Notes: generated from the sequence alone by a model not told the origin. A stretch of DNA of 53,247 nt from Limnoraphis robusta CS-951 (GCF_000972705.2 NZ_LATL02000253.1:1-53247); one strand, 5' to 3'; positions 17,958-27,697 are shown, numbered from the stretch's first letter. Translations and numbers: made by a program.

Positions 17958-18996
17958 ACCAGTGGTGATTTGTGTCGATGATGAAGCAACTATTTTGGAA
18001 AGCTTAAAAATTGAACTGAGAAAAGCATTAGGAAATCAATGTTTGATTGAAATTGCCGAAGGCGGAGAAGAGGCTTTAGAACTTTTAGATGAACTTGAAG
18101 AAGAAAATTCAGAAATTGCAGTGGTTTTATCCGACTATTTAATGCCGGGAATGAAGGGAGATGAACTGCTGGGAGTCATCCATGAAAGATATCCTAAAAC
18201 CTTAAAAATATTGCTAACTGGAGAAGCGGATTTACCTGCTCTCGGTAATGCGATAAAATATGCAAAACTCTATCGATATATTGCGAAACCCTGGGAATCT
18301 GAGGATTTAAGATTAACAGTGGTTGAAGCAGTTAACTGTTATATTAAAGATAAAAAAATTCAAGAACAAACCTTCAAACTTCAACAAATGAACGAGGCGT
18401 TACAGCGATTAGCCGGAGAACTGCAACAAGCCAATCAAGAGTTACAGCGTTTAGCGGTTACAGATAGTTTGACTCAATTATCAAATCGTCGTCAATTTGA
18501 TGAATATTTAATCCATGAATGGCTGAGAATGATGCGAGAACAGCAATTTTTATCTTTAATTTTGTGTGATGTAGACTATTTTAAAAACTATAATGATCAA
18601 TATGGTCATCCGGCGGGTGATGATTGTTTACGAACGGTTGCTGATGCCATTCGTCAACAAGTTAAACGTCCCGGAGATTTAGTTGCTCGTTACGGTGGAG
18701 AAGAATTTGTGATTATTCTTCCCAATACTCAAGCTAAAGGGGCGGTTAAGGTTGCTGAAGCCATTCGACAGGAAATAAAATCTCTAAATATTCCCCATTC
18801 TCAATCTAAAATTGCCGATTGTATTACCGTGAGTTCAGGGGTTTCTACTGTGGTTCCTCATCCGAATTATTCGCCCTCTGATTTGATAGTAGCGGCAGAT
18901 GAAGCACTCTATAAAGCCAAACAACAGGGACGAGATTGTGTGATTTATCAAGCTTTTCCTCTCTCTTCTCAGCCAGAATATTTAGACTTGGGTTAA
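17950..18996 (+). CDS. Response regulator diguanylate cyclase (REC-GGDEF)
   Basis: The protein has 348 residues. The receiver (1-125) has phosphoacceptor D62 in [16 protein letters not shown] coiled-coil linker of glutamine-rich heptads ([20 protein letters not shown]) leads to a GGDEF domain (about 175-340). The active site RYGGEEF (249-253 for GGEEF) and the inhibitory RPGD motif five residues before it are both intact, so a feedback-regulated, phosphorylation-activated cyclic-di-GMP synthase (WspR/PleD-like) is expected. It overlaps the preceding regulator gene, implying translational coupling. The receiver is closely similar to that of its neighbour, which suggests duplication. Confidence 0.92.
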   Translation: MSRPVVICVDDEATILESLKIELRKALGNQCLIEIAEGGEEALELLDELEEENSEIAVVLSDYLMPGMKGDELLGVIHERYPKTLKILLTGEADLPALGNAIKYAKLYRYIAKPWESEDLRLTVVEAVNCYIKDKKIQEQTFKLQQMNEALQRLAGELQQANQELQRLAVTDSLTQLSNRRQFDEYLIHEWLRMMREQQFLSLILCDVDYFKNYNDQYGHPAGDDCLRTVADAIRQQVKRPGDLVARYGGEEFVIILPNTQAKGAVKVAEAIRQEIKSLNIPHSQSKIADCITVSSGVSTVVPHPNYSPSDLIVAADEALYKAKQQGRDCVIYQAFPLSSQPEYLDLG

Positions 18997-19002
18997 TTCA
19001 AC

Positions 19003-20106
19003 TTAGCTTAAATAAGCCGATTGAATTGTAACATGACGTTGATGGAGAGTTTTTTGAAATAAATCTGTTGGTAACGCTTGTTCAATCGGCCAAACTCCGG
19101 GTTTCTGAAGTTGATTGGTGAGGATTAATTGAGCAACACTTCCGGTTCCAATTCCGGCGGCGACGGCTGTATTTTCATGGGTAAACGTTGAACAAAATTC
19201 AACAGGTTTTTGGTCTTTATAACCTTGCGCTGATGATCGGACAGCTACCCCAATTCCACTAAAATAATCGGTAACAGTTGTCATCGCATAACTGACTTGA
19301 GAAAGAAACTCAATCACTGCCGTATTTTGTAACCAACTGGGCGGCCATTGATCAGCTACCATTTTGGTTAAATGATTATAAAAGTCAGGAAAAGTGCCGA
19401 ATTTAGTCACAACTGTTTTCACGTCAAAAGATTGAGCCAGGGTGAAACATTCCGGCATATCAAACCAATAGACACTGAGTTTACCATAGGGTGCGGGAAA
19501 TTTAATGACTTCGCGATCGCTATAGGGTTTAACCTGTTGCCATTGGCTATTTTTCCAGACTTCAAAGGGACGCTGTAACCCGAGAAAAGTGGTTCGCATA
19601 ACGGTAATTCCTGCCCCGCCCGAACCCCCAACAACATAACTCAAATGAATCGTTTCAACTTGATCTAGTTGTTCCACCCCGAGACGGACTAAACTGTTTG
19701 AAATGCCGGGAAAAATACCTGTATTAATAATAGCGGTTATTCCGTTTTTTTGAGCCGCTTCTTTATGGTTTAAAGCCTTTAAAGTAAAGCTACGATTGTC
19801 ACTGACATCAATATAATTCACGCCAGCTTCGATGCACAATTCTAAAACACCTGCATCCCGATAATGAAACGGCCCCGCACAATGAATCACCAAATCAACG
19901 GATGAAATGGCTGAGATTAACTTGTTTTTATCCGCCAAATCTAATTCTAAAAACTCCATCCTTGAATCAATAAAGGGCTTTTTTTCTAAGGTCTTTCTGC
20001 CCGTAATCGTAATCTCAACCTCTGGGGTAAAATTAATGATATCTTGAGCCACACTCTGGCCGACTCTCCCTCGTCCTCCTAAAATTAAAATTCGCTTTTT
20101 CATCAT
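19003..20106 (-). CDS. Saccharopine dehydrogenase-family NAD(P)-binding protein
   Basis: The protein has 367 residues. The N-terminal Rossmann motif ILILGGRGRVGQSVA (5-19) and the segment CAGPFHYRDAGVLELCIEAG with YIDVSDN are characteristic of the saccharopine dehydrogenase-like family. A catalytic C-terminal domain of this family follows. Lysine or carboxynorspermidine metabolism is typical for some members, but the substrate here cannot be inferred. The gene is convergent with the REC-GGDEF gene, 6 bp apart, and lies 22 bp downstream of the cNMP-MGS gene, so the two may form an operon. Confidence 0.82.
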   Translation of the reverse strand: MMKKRILILGGRGRVGQSVAQDIINFTPEVEITITGRKTLEKKPFIDSRMEFLELDLADKNKLISAISSVDLVIHCAGPFHYRDAGVLELCIEAGVNYIDVSDNRSFTLKALNHKEAAQKNGITAIINTGIFPGISNSLVRLGVEQLDQVETIHLSYVVGGSGGAGITVMRTTFLGLQRPFEVWKNSQWQQVKPYSDREVIKFPAPYGKLSVYWFDMPECFTLAQSFDVKTVVTKFGTFPDFYNHLTKMVADQWPPSWLQNTAVIEFLSQVSYAMTTVTDYFSGIGVAVRSSAQGYKDQKPVEFCSTFTHENTAVAAGIGTGSVAQLILTNQLQKPGVWPIEQALPTDLFQKTLHQRHVTIQSAYLS

Positions 20107-20128
20107 TTTATCCTTGATTGATTAGAGT

Positions 20129-20923
20129 TTAAGTAAATGTGGGTAAAATTGCTCGTGCAGTTTGGATATTGGTTGCACAAATAACCTGATAAGTATCACA
20201 AAGTCTAAAAATAGCCTCTAAGGAAGCTAGATTTGGCCGGCGAATTAAAGGTTCTCTCAAACAAATCACTGCCTTGATATTTCCTAAGATAATTTGTACA
20301 CCAATTGTATCTGACCCTCCGACTAAAAGATTGGGACGAATCACTTGTTTAACGCTCAGATTGACTTTCTGCTTTAAAATTTGAGCAACCCATTCCGGCG
20401 CTAAAATCGGTACATTCGACAAAATATCAATTTCCTTCTCTACCCAGTTTACCAACTCGGAGATTTTCGTTTCATCTGCCATGAGAATCATATATTTACG
20501 ATTCGCCCTGATTCCGCTTCTGCGAATTCCCTCAACGGCGGCCTGGGTAACACGATGAATTAATTTAACCGCTAAGTGAGGACGTTTATGTTTGAGGTTT
20601 TCAATATCATCAAAGGTCATAATCGCAATCGTACCATCACTGGCCGCAATAAAATCGGCTTGACGAGAGATTGACTCCAAGAGTGCCATTTCCCCTAAGA
20701 AGTCCCCGGTTGTGCGCGTCGAGTTGTCCCGATGATCCTCGATAATACTAATTTCTCCACTGAGAATCACTCCAAAAGAAGTATCACGTCCAGTTTTGGG
20801 CATAATCTCTTGTAGGTCAAAAAACTTATGAATTGAAAAATATTCACAGATGAGTTCGACTTCTTCCGAGTAAAAATCCTTGAAAGTCTTCAAATTTAGA
20901 AATAAGTTTGCTTTCTCAGACAT
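20129..20923 (-). CDS. Cyclic nucleotide-binding domain fused to methylglyoxal-synthase-like domain
   Basis: The protein has 264 residues. Residues 1-135 are a cyclic nucleotide-binding fold: GVILSGEISII, then GDFLGEMALLES and RQADFIAASDG at the phosphate-binding cassette, where the Arg contacts the phosphate. Residues 143-262 align by eye with methylglyoxal synthase: KYMILMADETKISELVNWVE, NLLVGGSDTIGVQII and VICATNIQTA. The catalytic motifs are altered: GGDQ reads GGSDT, WDPL reads REPL, and the PHDPD region reads RRPNL. It has no DNA-binding domain. A sensor role linking cAMP-type signals to triose-phosphate-like ligands is inference. Function is not established. Confidence 0.78.
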   Translation of the reverse strand: MSEKANLFLNLKTFKDFYSEEVELICEYFSIHKFFDLQEIMPKTGRDTSFGVILSGEISIIEDHRDNSTRTTGDFLGEMALLESISRQADFIAASDGTIAIMTFDDIENLKHKRPHLAVKLIHRVTQAAVEGIRRSGIRANRKYMILMADETKISELVNWVEKEIDILSNVPILAPEWVAQILKQKVNLSVKQVIRPNLLVGGSDTIGVQIILGNIKAVICLREPLIRRPNLASLEAIFRLCDTYQVICATNIQTARAILPTFT

Positions 20924-21042
20924 AAAGTCCGACCCCCGATGGCCTATTAGATATGACCCAAATCTGCAATCAAAAATCCCAAATTACAACTTATAATTAA
21001 GATTAATATAATAACTGAATCGCGCATCAATTCCAAAATTCG

Positions 21043-22902
21043 ATGAGTCCATCACAACTGATTGCATTTCAGCCCATTGCTGCGATCGCTACAACCCCCA
21101 ACGCAGCCCAACGACTACAACCGTTGTGTCAGACTTCCGATGTGACGCTGTACCTGCCTCAATCCTTGGGCGACATCCCCGGCAGCCAAACCTATCCCGA
21201 CTCTCTGCGCCAACTCCTACCGCAACTCTGGTCAAGTCATCGCGCTATTATCTTCTGTCTGGCTTTAGGGGCCGTTGTCCGCCTGATTTCCCCCCTATTA
21301 CAGCATAAATCCAGCGATCCGGCGGTGATTGTGGTTGACGAAAGCGGCCAGTTTGTGATTAGTGTCTGTAGTGGTCATATTGGCGGCGCGGATCAACTCG
21401 CCCAACTCGTGGCCCGTCAACTGGGCGCAACTCCTATATTAACCGGTGCCGCAAACGCTTTGAAACTCCCCGGAATTGATGTTTTAGGGGTGCCGTTTGG
21501 CTGGAAACGAGGAGCCGGAGACTGGACAGGTGTGAGTGCGGCGTTAGCCCAACAAAAAACGCTACAAGTTCAGCAAGAAGCAGGTTCTACGCTTTGGCAA
21601 CAGCATCTCCCCGCAGATCATCCCTTTGATTTTACCTCAACCTCAACTCCTCAAGCCAAAATCTGGATTAGCCCCAAAGCGCGACCACTTTCCACCGATT
21701 TACCCCAAGTCCAATGGCATCCGCGAGTCCTGTGGGTGGGTGTGGGTTGTGAACGCCATACCCCCAAAATGGTGATTGAAAAGGCAATTTTAGAAGTCTT
21801 AGAGACTCATCAACTCGCTTGTGAAGCGATTGCCGGAATTGCCACGATTGATCTCAAAGCCGATGAAACCGGATTAGTGGAACTTTGTCAAGAGCGCGAT
21901 TGGCCGTTACGCACGTTTGATGCCGAAGTGTTGCGTCAGGTGACGGTGCCGACGCCTTCTGATATTGTTCGTCAAGAGGTGGGAACGCCCAGTGTTGCTG
22001 AAGCTGCCGCCTTACAAGTGGCTGGAGTCGAAACGTTACTGGTGACTAAACAGATTTATCGTCATCCTCAACCCTCCGAACAGCCAAGAATCGGTCAGGC
22101 GGTAACGGTGGCCATTGCCCAAAGCCAACGAGAATATACCGGACGCAAGGGACAATTATTGCTGATTGGTATTGGCCCCGGTCAACTCAATCAAATGACT
22201 CCCGCCGCCCAAACCGCAGTGACTCAGGCGGATGTGGTGATTGGGTATTCGCTGTATTTGGAGTTAATTGCGCCGTTGTTGCGTCCAGGGCAAATTGTTG
22301 AATCCTATCCCATTACCCAAGAACGTCTTCGGGCTGAACGAGCGATTTTCTTGGCTGAATGGGGGTTAACGGTGGCGGTGGTGTCTTCGGGGGATTGTGG
22401 GATTTACGGGATGGCGGGGTTAGTGTTTGAAGAACTTCGCGCCCAAGGTTGGCAAGGGCAAACGCCAGCAGTACAAGTGTTTCCGGGGATTAGTGCGTTG
22501 CAAGCGGCCGCTTCTCGGGTGGGTGCGCCCTTGATGCACGATTTTTGCGCGATTAGTTTGAGTGATTTGTTGACGCCTTGGGAGGTGATTGAAAAGCGCT
22601 TAAAAGCGGCTGCAATGGCTGATTTTGTCTGTGCTTTATATAATCCGCGATCGCGCAGTCGTACCGAACAATTATATCAGGCTCAGGCGATTTTTTTACA
22701 GTTTCGTTCTCCACAAACTCCCGTAGCAATTGTGCGTTCTGCTTATCGAGAAGATGAACAGATTACGTTAACGACTTTAGGGCAATTAACGGAAGTTTCT
22801 GTTGATATGTTGACTACGGTTTTAATTGGCAATCAAAGTACAGCGTTTCTGGAAAATTGGATGATTACCCCGAGAGGATATTTAGGCTTTGAACAATGTT
22901 AA
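21043..22902 (+). CDS. cbiG-cobJ: CbiG-CobJ fusion for cobalamin biosynthesis
   Basis: The protein has 619 residues. The N-terminal half (about 10-355) is CbiG-like (cobalt-precorrin-5A lactone hydrolase): VSVCSGHIGGADQLA-like region, GVGCERHTP, and FDAEVLRQVTVPTPSDIV. The C-terminal half (about 370-619) is precorrin-3B C17-methyltransferase (CobJ/CbiH): LLIGIGPGQLNQMTPAA, VVSSGDCGIYGMAG, VFPGISALQAAASR and ALYNPRSRSR. These steps contract the corrin ring. The fusion is usual in cyanobacteria. No cobalamin riboswitch is visible in the 119 bp upstream. It shares precursor flow with the CobA-HemD protein 6 kb away. Confidence 0.92.
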   Translation: MSPSQLIAFQPIAAIATTPNAAQRLQPLCQTSDVTLYLPQSLGDIPGSQTYPDSLRQLLPQLWSSHRAIIFCLALGAVVRLISPLLQHKSSDPAVIVVDESGQFVISVCSGHIGGADQLAQLVARQLGATPILTGAANALKLPGIDVLGVPFGWKRGAGDWTGVSAALAQQKTLQVQQEAGSTLWQQHLPADHPFDFTSTSTPQAKIWISPKARPLSTDLPQVQWHPRVLWVGVGCERHTPKMVIEKAILEVLETHQLACEAIAGIATIDLKADETGLVELCQERDWPLRTFDAEVLRQVTVPTPSDIVRQEVGTPSVAEAAALQVAGVETLLVTKQIYRHPQPSEQPRIGQAVTVAIAQSQREYTGRKGQLLLIGIGPGQLNQMTPAAQTAVTQADVVIGYSLYLELIAPLLRPGQIVESYPITQERLRAERAIFLAEWGLTVAVVSSGDCGIYGMAGLVFEELRAQGWQGQTPAVQVFPGISALQAAASRVGAPLMHDFCAISLSDLLTPWEVIEKRLKAAAMADFVCALYNPRSRSRTEQLYQAQAIFLQFRSPQTPVAIVRSAYREDEQITLTTLGQLTEVSVDMLTTVLIGNQSTAFLENWMITPRGYLGFEQC

Positions 22903-22974
22903 CCTCCTAAACGTTCAGAGGAGTCAAGTGGAGTGTGAGGAAATTGTGTTGTCTTCTAATCAATCAAAAACGGT

Positions 22975-23331
22975 TTACAGTTCTTGAGTGGTGCGAGAAA
23001 AAACTCGATCAATTAAACCAGAAACTAGGGATAAAACAATCGAACCGAACAACGCAGGGAAAAATCCTGCAACGTCAAATCCTGGTGTAAAATATCCGAC
23101 TAATGAAAGGGAAATGGCGTTAATCACCAGTAGAAATAACCCTAAAGTCAGCAAGGTTAAAGGCAGTGTAAACAGAATTAAAATCGGTTTGACAATCGCA
23201 TTTACTAACCCCATAACCACAACACCAATGGCTGCGGCTTGCCAACTCGCAATGGTTAAGCCCGGTACCAGATAAGCGGTAATCCAAAGCGCAATCGCCG
23301 AAAGTACCCACGTTAGAAAGAAATTCAGCAT
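22975..23331 (-). CDS. Phage-holin-family (YvlD-like) small membrane protein
   Basis: About 118 residues from the ATG at 23331; an upstream TTG at 23343 would add four residues. There are four hydrophobic segments (about 5-22, 28-48, 56-76, 88-108) with the family pattern NAIVKPILILFTLPLT and LGLFLLVINAISL. The family name derives from phage holins, but chromosomal members are ordinary membrane proteins of unknown role. It is convergent with cbiG-cobJ. Confidence 0.82.
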   Translation of the reverse strand: MLNFFLTWVLSAIALWITAYLVPGLTIASWQAAAIGVVVMGLVNAIVKPILILFTLPLTLLTLGLFLLVINAISLSLVGYFTPGFDVAGFFPALFGSIVLSLVSGLIDRVFSRTTQEL

Positions 23332-23451
23332 AGGAAAGCTCAACTCTATCAGTACCTTGTAATTTTAGCAAATTCACCGATTTTTTCAGCATCTGTATCC
23401 GAGAATCGCTATGCTGGAATGAGAGACTACATTTGAATAGGAGATTTTAGG

Positions 23452-23940
23452 ATGATTCGAGGATTCATCGCTGTTATTGCAACACTGGTGTTGTTCTGTT
23501 GGCCTTTAACGGCATGGGCTGAGGAGAACCCATCGGGTTTATTTTTTAATCATAGCCTCTTACAAGGACGGGATTTTTCTAATCAAACGCTTCCGGCGGC
23601 GGAGTTTGCTAACTCAAATTTAGAGTCTGCTACCTTTGACAATTCTCAGTTAGTTGGGTCAATTTTTAGCAAAGCGATTATGCAAAAAGTTAATATGCGG
23701 GGTGCAGATTTGACCTACGGAATGTTGGATCAGGTTGATTTTAGTGATGCGGATTTGAGTAATTCTATCTTTACAGAAGCTCTATTTTTGGGTTCGACTT
23801 TTAAAAATACAAACATCACAGGTGCAGATTTTAGCGAGGCTCTTTTAGATCGAGAACAGCTTCGACAACTGTGTAAAAGAGCCAGTGGTGTTAATCCAAA
23901 AACCGGGGTTGAAACTCGATATTCTTTGGGTTGTCGTTGA
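23452..23940 (+). CDS. Thylakoid-lumen-type pentapeptide repeat protein
   Basis: The protein has 162 residues. A signal peptide [23 protein letters not shown] with cleavage near residue 23 (AWA-EE) indicates export to the lumen or periplasm. Residues 35-140 are pentapeptide repeats ([38 protein letters not shown]). The C-terminal CKRASGVNP with a distant cysteine (SLGCR) could form a disulfide. The architecture resembles chloroplast lumenal 15/17 kDa pentapeptide proteins. Good ribosome site AGGAG precedes the ATG. Confidence 0.85.
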   Translation: MIRGFIAVIATLVLFCWPLTAWAEENPSGLFFNHSLLQGRDFSNQTLPAAEFANSNLESATFDNSQLVGSIFSKAIMQKVNMRGADLTYGMLDQVDFSDADLSNSIFTEALFLGSTFKNTNITGADFSEALLDREQLRQLCKRASGVNPKTGVETRYSLGCR

Positions 23941-23956
23941 TTTTTTTAATAGGATT

Positions 23957-24002
23957 GGAGCGGATTGTTTGGGAAATTAATGAATTGCCAATTTACCGCT
24001 CC
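23957..24002. repeat. Inverted repeat between convergent genes
   Basis: GGAGCGG and CCGCTCC are perfect 7-bp arms 32 bp apart, between a plus-strand and a minus-strand gene end. It may act as a weak terminator or processing site. Confidence 0.4.
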
Positions 24003-24124
24003 TACCTGATAAACTCATCATATAAATATTTTAAAGAACCTTGAATAGATTTGGGTAAAACATCCAGAGTCTTGTTGATAAAGTCTTTAGTTACGTTGAG
24101 ATGAATCTCCTCAAAATAAACTTG
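24002..24124 (-). other. Possible frame-shifted C-terminal tail of the glycosyltransferase gene
   Basis: Immediately after the last codons of the gene ending at 24111, another minus-strand frame is open for 40 codons and reads protein-like (QVYFEEIHLNVTKDFINKTL at its start, then LDVLPKS), ending at TAG. It has no start codon. It may be the original C-terminus displaced by a frameshift near 24124, or a chance open frame. Confidence 0.3.
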
Positions 24125-25235
24125 AGTAAAACTCTAAATATTGTGTCATTGCAGTCGTTTTTGAGAAGCGAAACTCATCAGGAGGGAGTTGGGGGCGAGG
24201 CTGTTTTAAGGCGTTAATAATTGCTTGAGACAGATTGTGAACGGGATCATCATCTAAGTCGAAATAAAAGCAGTCAGAAGCCCCCACTTCTCGAAATATC
24301 GGGATATCTGAACAAACTACTCGACTCGAAAAATAGAGGGCTTCTGCTAGGGGTAAACAAAACCCTTCTGTTGAAGAAGGACAAACTACTAGCTGACAAT
24401 TTTGATAAAGCCAGCACAACTGTTCATCATCAATGGATGAGGTTAGAAGCACTCGATCACCCAGGGATTTTGTATGAATAAGTTCGATTAAATTCCCTGT
24501 TTCTGGGCCTGTACTTCCCACTAAAATGAGTTGAGTTGAGGGAGCGATATCTCGTTTTTCTTCTATTAGTTTAGCATAGGCTTGAATCAATAAATGTAAA
24601 TTTTTATTTTTACGATGTTGAGCTACACTGAGAATAAAAGGACGGTTCTCTAAATTGAGTTTAATTGGAAGTTTGGGTTGAGTATTTTCAAAGTCAACAT
24701 AGTTATAAACTACACGATTTTTGCCTTGAGCATAGACTTTGGGAAAATAGTATTGCAGTCGGTTTAGAGTCTCTTGAGAAACACAGACAATTCCATCACT
24801 ATTGATCACAGCCAGGTAGGTAAAAAGCTGATTAAACAGATAATTTGGAAAGCCAAAGTTTTCGGGTTTTTCATAGGGATAAAAATCGTGAATCGTCGAA
24901 ACAACAGGCACTGAAAATAAAAAGTTTAAAAAAGGAATTGGAAAGGAAAAGTGAGCAATATTGGGCTTGAGTTTATTGACGAGTTTTGGCAGTTCAAACA
25001 TAAACCAGAGGTTCCGCTTCAAGGAAGTATTTTTGATCTCAATTTGTAGGACTTTTATTTTATCAGAATTGAGCTGAAAATCTTCTTCAAAATATTGTCT
25101 TTGCCAACTTCCCAAAACGAAGGTAATTTGTTCAACTTGTTCGGAAGCAGCTAAACATTTTGCTAAATTTGCAGCGCCTCGACATAAACCGGTGGGTTGA
25201 GTAAACCGACTTAATGCAGAAATAAGGATGTGCAT
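24111..25235 (-). CDS. Glycosyltransferase family 4
   Basis: The protein has 374 residues with two Rossmann-like GT-B domains. The C-terminal half has SVAQHRKNKNLHLLIQAYAK, LILVGSTGP and the EX7E-type nucleotide-sugar motif in STEGFCLPLAEAL. Retaining glycosyl transfer from a nucleotide sugar to a lipid-linked glycan at the cytoplasmic membrane is expected; donor and acceptor are not predictable. It is the last gene of the long minus-strand polysaccharide operon. The 3' end may be frame-shifted (see 24002-24124). Confidence 0.85.
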   Translation of the reverse strand: MHILISALSRFTQPTGLCRGAANLAKCLAASEQVEQITFVLGSWQRQYFEEDFQLNSDKIKVLQIEIKNTSLKRNLWFMFELPKLVNKLKPNIAHFSFPIPFLNFLFSVPVVSTIHDFYPYEKPENFGFPNYLFNQLFTYLAVINSDGIVCVSQETLNRLQYYFPKVYAQGKNRVVYNYVDFENTQPKLPIKLNLENRPFILSVAQHRKNKNLHLLIQAYAKLIEEKRDIAPSTQLILVGSTGPETGNLIELIHTKSLGDRVLLTSSIDDEQLCWLYQNCQLVVCPSSTEGFCLPLAEALYFSSRVVCSDIPIFREVGASDCFYFDLDDDPVHNLSQAIINALKQPRPQLPPDEFRFSKTTAMTQYLEFYSSLF

Positions 25236-25280
25236 CTGTTGTCCTCTAAAAATGTTTTTATCATCAAATTCAATTACTGA

Positions 25281-26414
25281 TTAAGCATTAGGACTCAAGC
25301 CTTTCAAAATTCCCGTCTTAAAATTATCAACCATTTGTTCTATTGTATATTGTTTTGCTGTTATTAAAGCACCTGTTTTTAATTGTAAATAAAAATCATG
25401 ATCGTTCATAACTTTGATCACAGCTTGAGCATATTCTTCTATACTATGTTCTGTCATTACACCATTGATACCTGAACTTAAATACTCAATTTCTGGACTG
25501 TGAATTGGGAGATCTGTTGTAATTACAGGGAGTCCCGCTACAAAAGCATCTAGAATAGCTAAACCCACTAAACCCGGAATTAAAAAGACATCAGCCAAAG
25601 AAAAGTAGAGTGCTTTTTCTCGCTCAAACTGAGAACCTACATAATAGATCCAAGGATATTCACTGACTATCTGTTCAAGCTGTTGACGATCCGGGCCATT
25701 TCCGAGGATAAACAGCTTAAAATTTGGAATTTTTTCGTGAATTAGTTTTCCTGAATCAATTAAAAATCTCCAATGTTTATTGGGATATAAACCCCCGCAA
25801 AATAATCCAATTTTATCCGGTTCTTCGATCTGATACTTGGCTTTTGCTTCGGCAATTTCATTGGCTGTAATACTGAGTATATCGTCTTGGAGTTGTTGAG
25901 TATCTATCGAGTTCTGTACAATTGTGATGGTATCTTTTTTGACGTTATGTTCTCTCAAATATTGAGCAGTTCCTTCTGTGTAAGCAAACCACCAATCAAC
26001 CCGATTAATCACCTTTCGTTTAACCCATTCTTGAAAGTTTTCCTGTTCAGCTTGTCGATCCCAACCGTGACCCCAAAAAGCAACTTTTTTGAGTTTTAAA
26101 GCGGATAAAACTAACAAAACATAATTAATGACATGGCGGCTTGCTTGCTCAACAATGATTAAATCTGATCGTTGAATTTCTTTCCATAAAGGTTGATACA
26201 ATATTTTACCTTTAAACAACCAATAATTCTTAACTTTGAGTCCGACTTCTGAATTTAATTCAACATTATCTGATTTTTGTAGTTCGGCTTGACTCGGATC
26301 TCCATAAGCGACTCTCAATTTAATTCCTTCTGAGTCAAGAGCTTGATACAGTTTCTCAAAGAAAGAAACTCGATATTGTTTGACTAAGGTTTGAACAATT
26401 AAAACTTGTTTCAT
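25281..26414 (-). CDS. Glycosyltransferase family 4
   Basis: The protein has 377 residues with the GT-B fold. The C-terminal domain shows GLFCGGLYPNKHWRFLIDSG, FKLFILGNGPDRQQLEQIV and FLIPGLVGLAILDAFVAGLP, where the usual first Glu of the EX7E motif is absent (PGLVGLAILDA); this deviates from most GT4 enzymes. A role in repeat-unit assembly is inferred from the cluster. It sits 29 bp after the preceding gene and 45 bp before the next. Confidence 0.82.
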   Translation of the reverse strand: MKQVLIVQTLVKQYRVSFFEKLYQALDSEGIKLRVAYGDPSQAELQKSDNVELNSEVGLKVKNYWLFKGKILYQPLWKEIQRSDLIIVEQASRHVINYVLLVLSALKLKKVAFWGHGWDRQAEQENFQEWVKRKVINRVDWWFAYTEGTAQYLREHNVKKDTITIVQNSIDTQQLQDDILSITANEIAEAKAKYQIEEPDKIGLFCGGLYPNKHWRFLIDSGKLIHEKIPNFKLFILGNGPDRQQLEQIVSEYPWIYYVGSQFEREKALYFSLADVFLIPGLVGLAILDAFVAGLPVITTDLPIHSPEIEYLSSGINGVMTEHSIEEYAQAVIKVMNDHDFYLQLKTGALITAKQYTIEQMVDNFKTGILKGLSPNA

Positions 26415-26443
26415 AAAAAGATTTCAAAAGGAGATTGATGAAC

Positions 26444-27697
26444 TTAGATATGATTAAAAATAACGTCAGCGAACTTTTCGGCTGAGTTCTGTTCAGCAAA
26501 TTTTTTCATTAGAGTGCGATCGCATAATACGGTCTCGGGTTCTTGTAAAAATCGAGTTAAACCTTTAGCAATTTCACTGGGTTGTGTTGAGTCAAGCGTT
26601 AAACCGAGATGATAGTCTTGAACAAGTTTTCCCATTAAACCATAATTTGAACTGAGAACAGGTTTCTGAGCTGCTGCTGCTAAGACTAGAGTTCCGCTCA
26701 TTCCAATATGTTTCTGATGAGGAGATAGAATAACATCAGCTAAGTGAAAATAACAATGAACATCCTGTTCAGAAACAAACTCAAATTTACAAATAATCTC
26801 TACAGGCTTTGTTTGAGAGAGCTGTGCAATTTTAGATTTTACGGCATCACGATCCTGGGGAATAATCTGTCCAACTAAAACTAAACAGAATTGGTGACAA
26901 AGGTGATCGGGGAGCAAATTAACTGCATCTAGAAGCTGATAAATTCCTCGACGTTCTCCCAAACTTCCGAGTAATAAAAAACTTTTTTTATCCGGTTTTA
27001 GATTCAAATCTTCTTTGATTTTTTCTAGATTTAGATCCGATAAATTGTAAGTTTTAACCGGATCAGGCATATAGACTGCTGTTGCTCTATTATTATTTTG
27101 ATTCAAATTATTCACAACAAACGGATCGAGTACAAATAATGTTTTAACTTGAGGTTGTTGCATGACGCGAGTTAGGATTAGTTTTTCTCGGAAATGTTGA
27201 ATTCGTTCTTTTTGACTGCGTTGATCATCAGAAAAATTCACGTAATGAAAGGAAGGTCGATAATAAATTCCAGATACAGGACAAGGTAACTTATAACCTT
27301 CTAAGGCTAGAGGTAGCAGGTAGCGATCCGCGATCATCATCAAACCTTGAGTTGCTTCTAAAGATTTTGCATATCGACATAATAACCGAAATTCCTGGAA
27401 ATCTCGAACAAAACGCCCAATTTTAGACTGAGTTGACTTTAAAATTTCCTCTTCTTCCGGTTTTATCGTAATAAATTCTAAATTTTTATTCGGAAGTTGG
27501 GAAGCTAGATTAACGACTTCTTGATGTTTAGAAATAAATTCATTCAAGACAATAATACAAAGCTGATATTTGAGATTTTTTAGGGCAATAAATTCAATTA
27601 AATATTGCAGATAGTTTGCATAATGCCCGGTTGAGACTAAATTCAAAATTAGGATTTTTTTGGAATGATTTTTTAAGTTTGATGATCGGCTATCCAT
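26444..27697 (-). CDS. Glycosyltransferase (GT-B, GT4-like)
   Basis: The protein has 417 residues. The first 30 include ILILNLVSTGHYANYLQYLI, and the C-terminal half has FLLLGSLGERRGIYQLLDAV, FCLVLVGQIIPQDRDAV and ADVILSPHQKHIGMSGTLVL, the nucleotide-sugar domain of GT-B enzymes. The family assignment is less certain than for its neighbours because the acidic pair is poorly conserved. It lies 19 bp after the preceding gene, in the operon. Confidence 0.75.
   Translation of the reverse strand: MDSRSSNLKNHSKKILILNLVSTGHYANYLQYLIEFIALKNLKYQLCIIVLNEFISKHQEVVNLASQLPNKNLEFITIKPEEEEILKSTQSKIGRFVRDFQEFRLLCRYAKSLEATQGLMMIADRYLLPLALEGYKLPCPVSGIYYRPSFHYVNFSDDQRSQKERIQHFREKLILTRVMQQPQVKTLFVLDPFVVNNLNQNNNRATAVYMPDPVKTYNLSDLNLEKIKEDLNLKPDKKSFLLLGSLGERRGIYQLLDAVNLLPDHLCHQFCLVLVGQIIPQDRDAVKSKIAQLSQTKPVEIICKFEFVSEQDVHCYFHLADVILSPHQKHIGMSGTLVLAAAAQKPVLSSNYGLMGKLVQDYHLGLTLDSTQPSEIAKGLTRFLQEPETVLCDRTLMKKFAEQNSAEKFADVIFNHI

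Noticed and set aside
20924..21042. Possible cobalamin riboswitch before cbiG-cobJ
   Set aside because: The gap is only 119 bp and shows no B12-box-like sequence or multi-stem structure.
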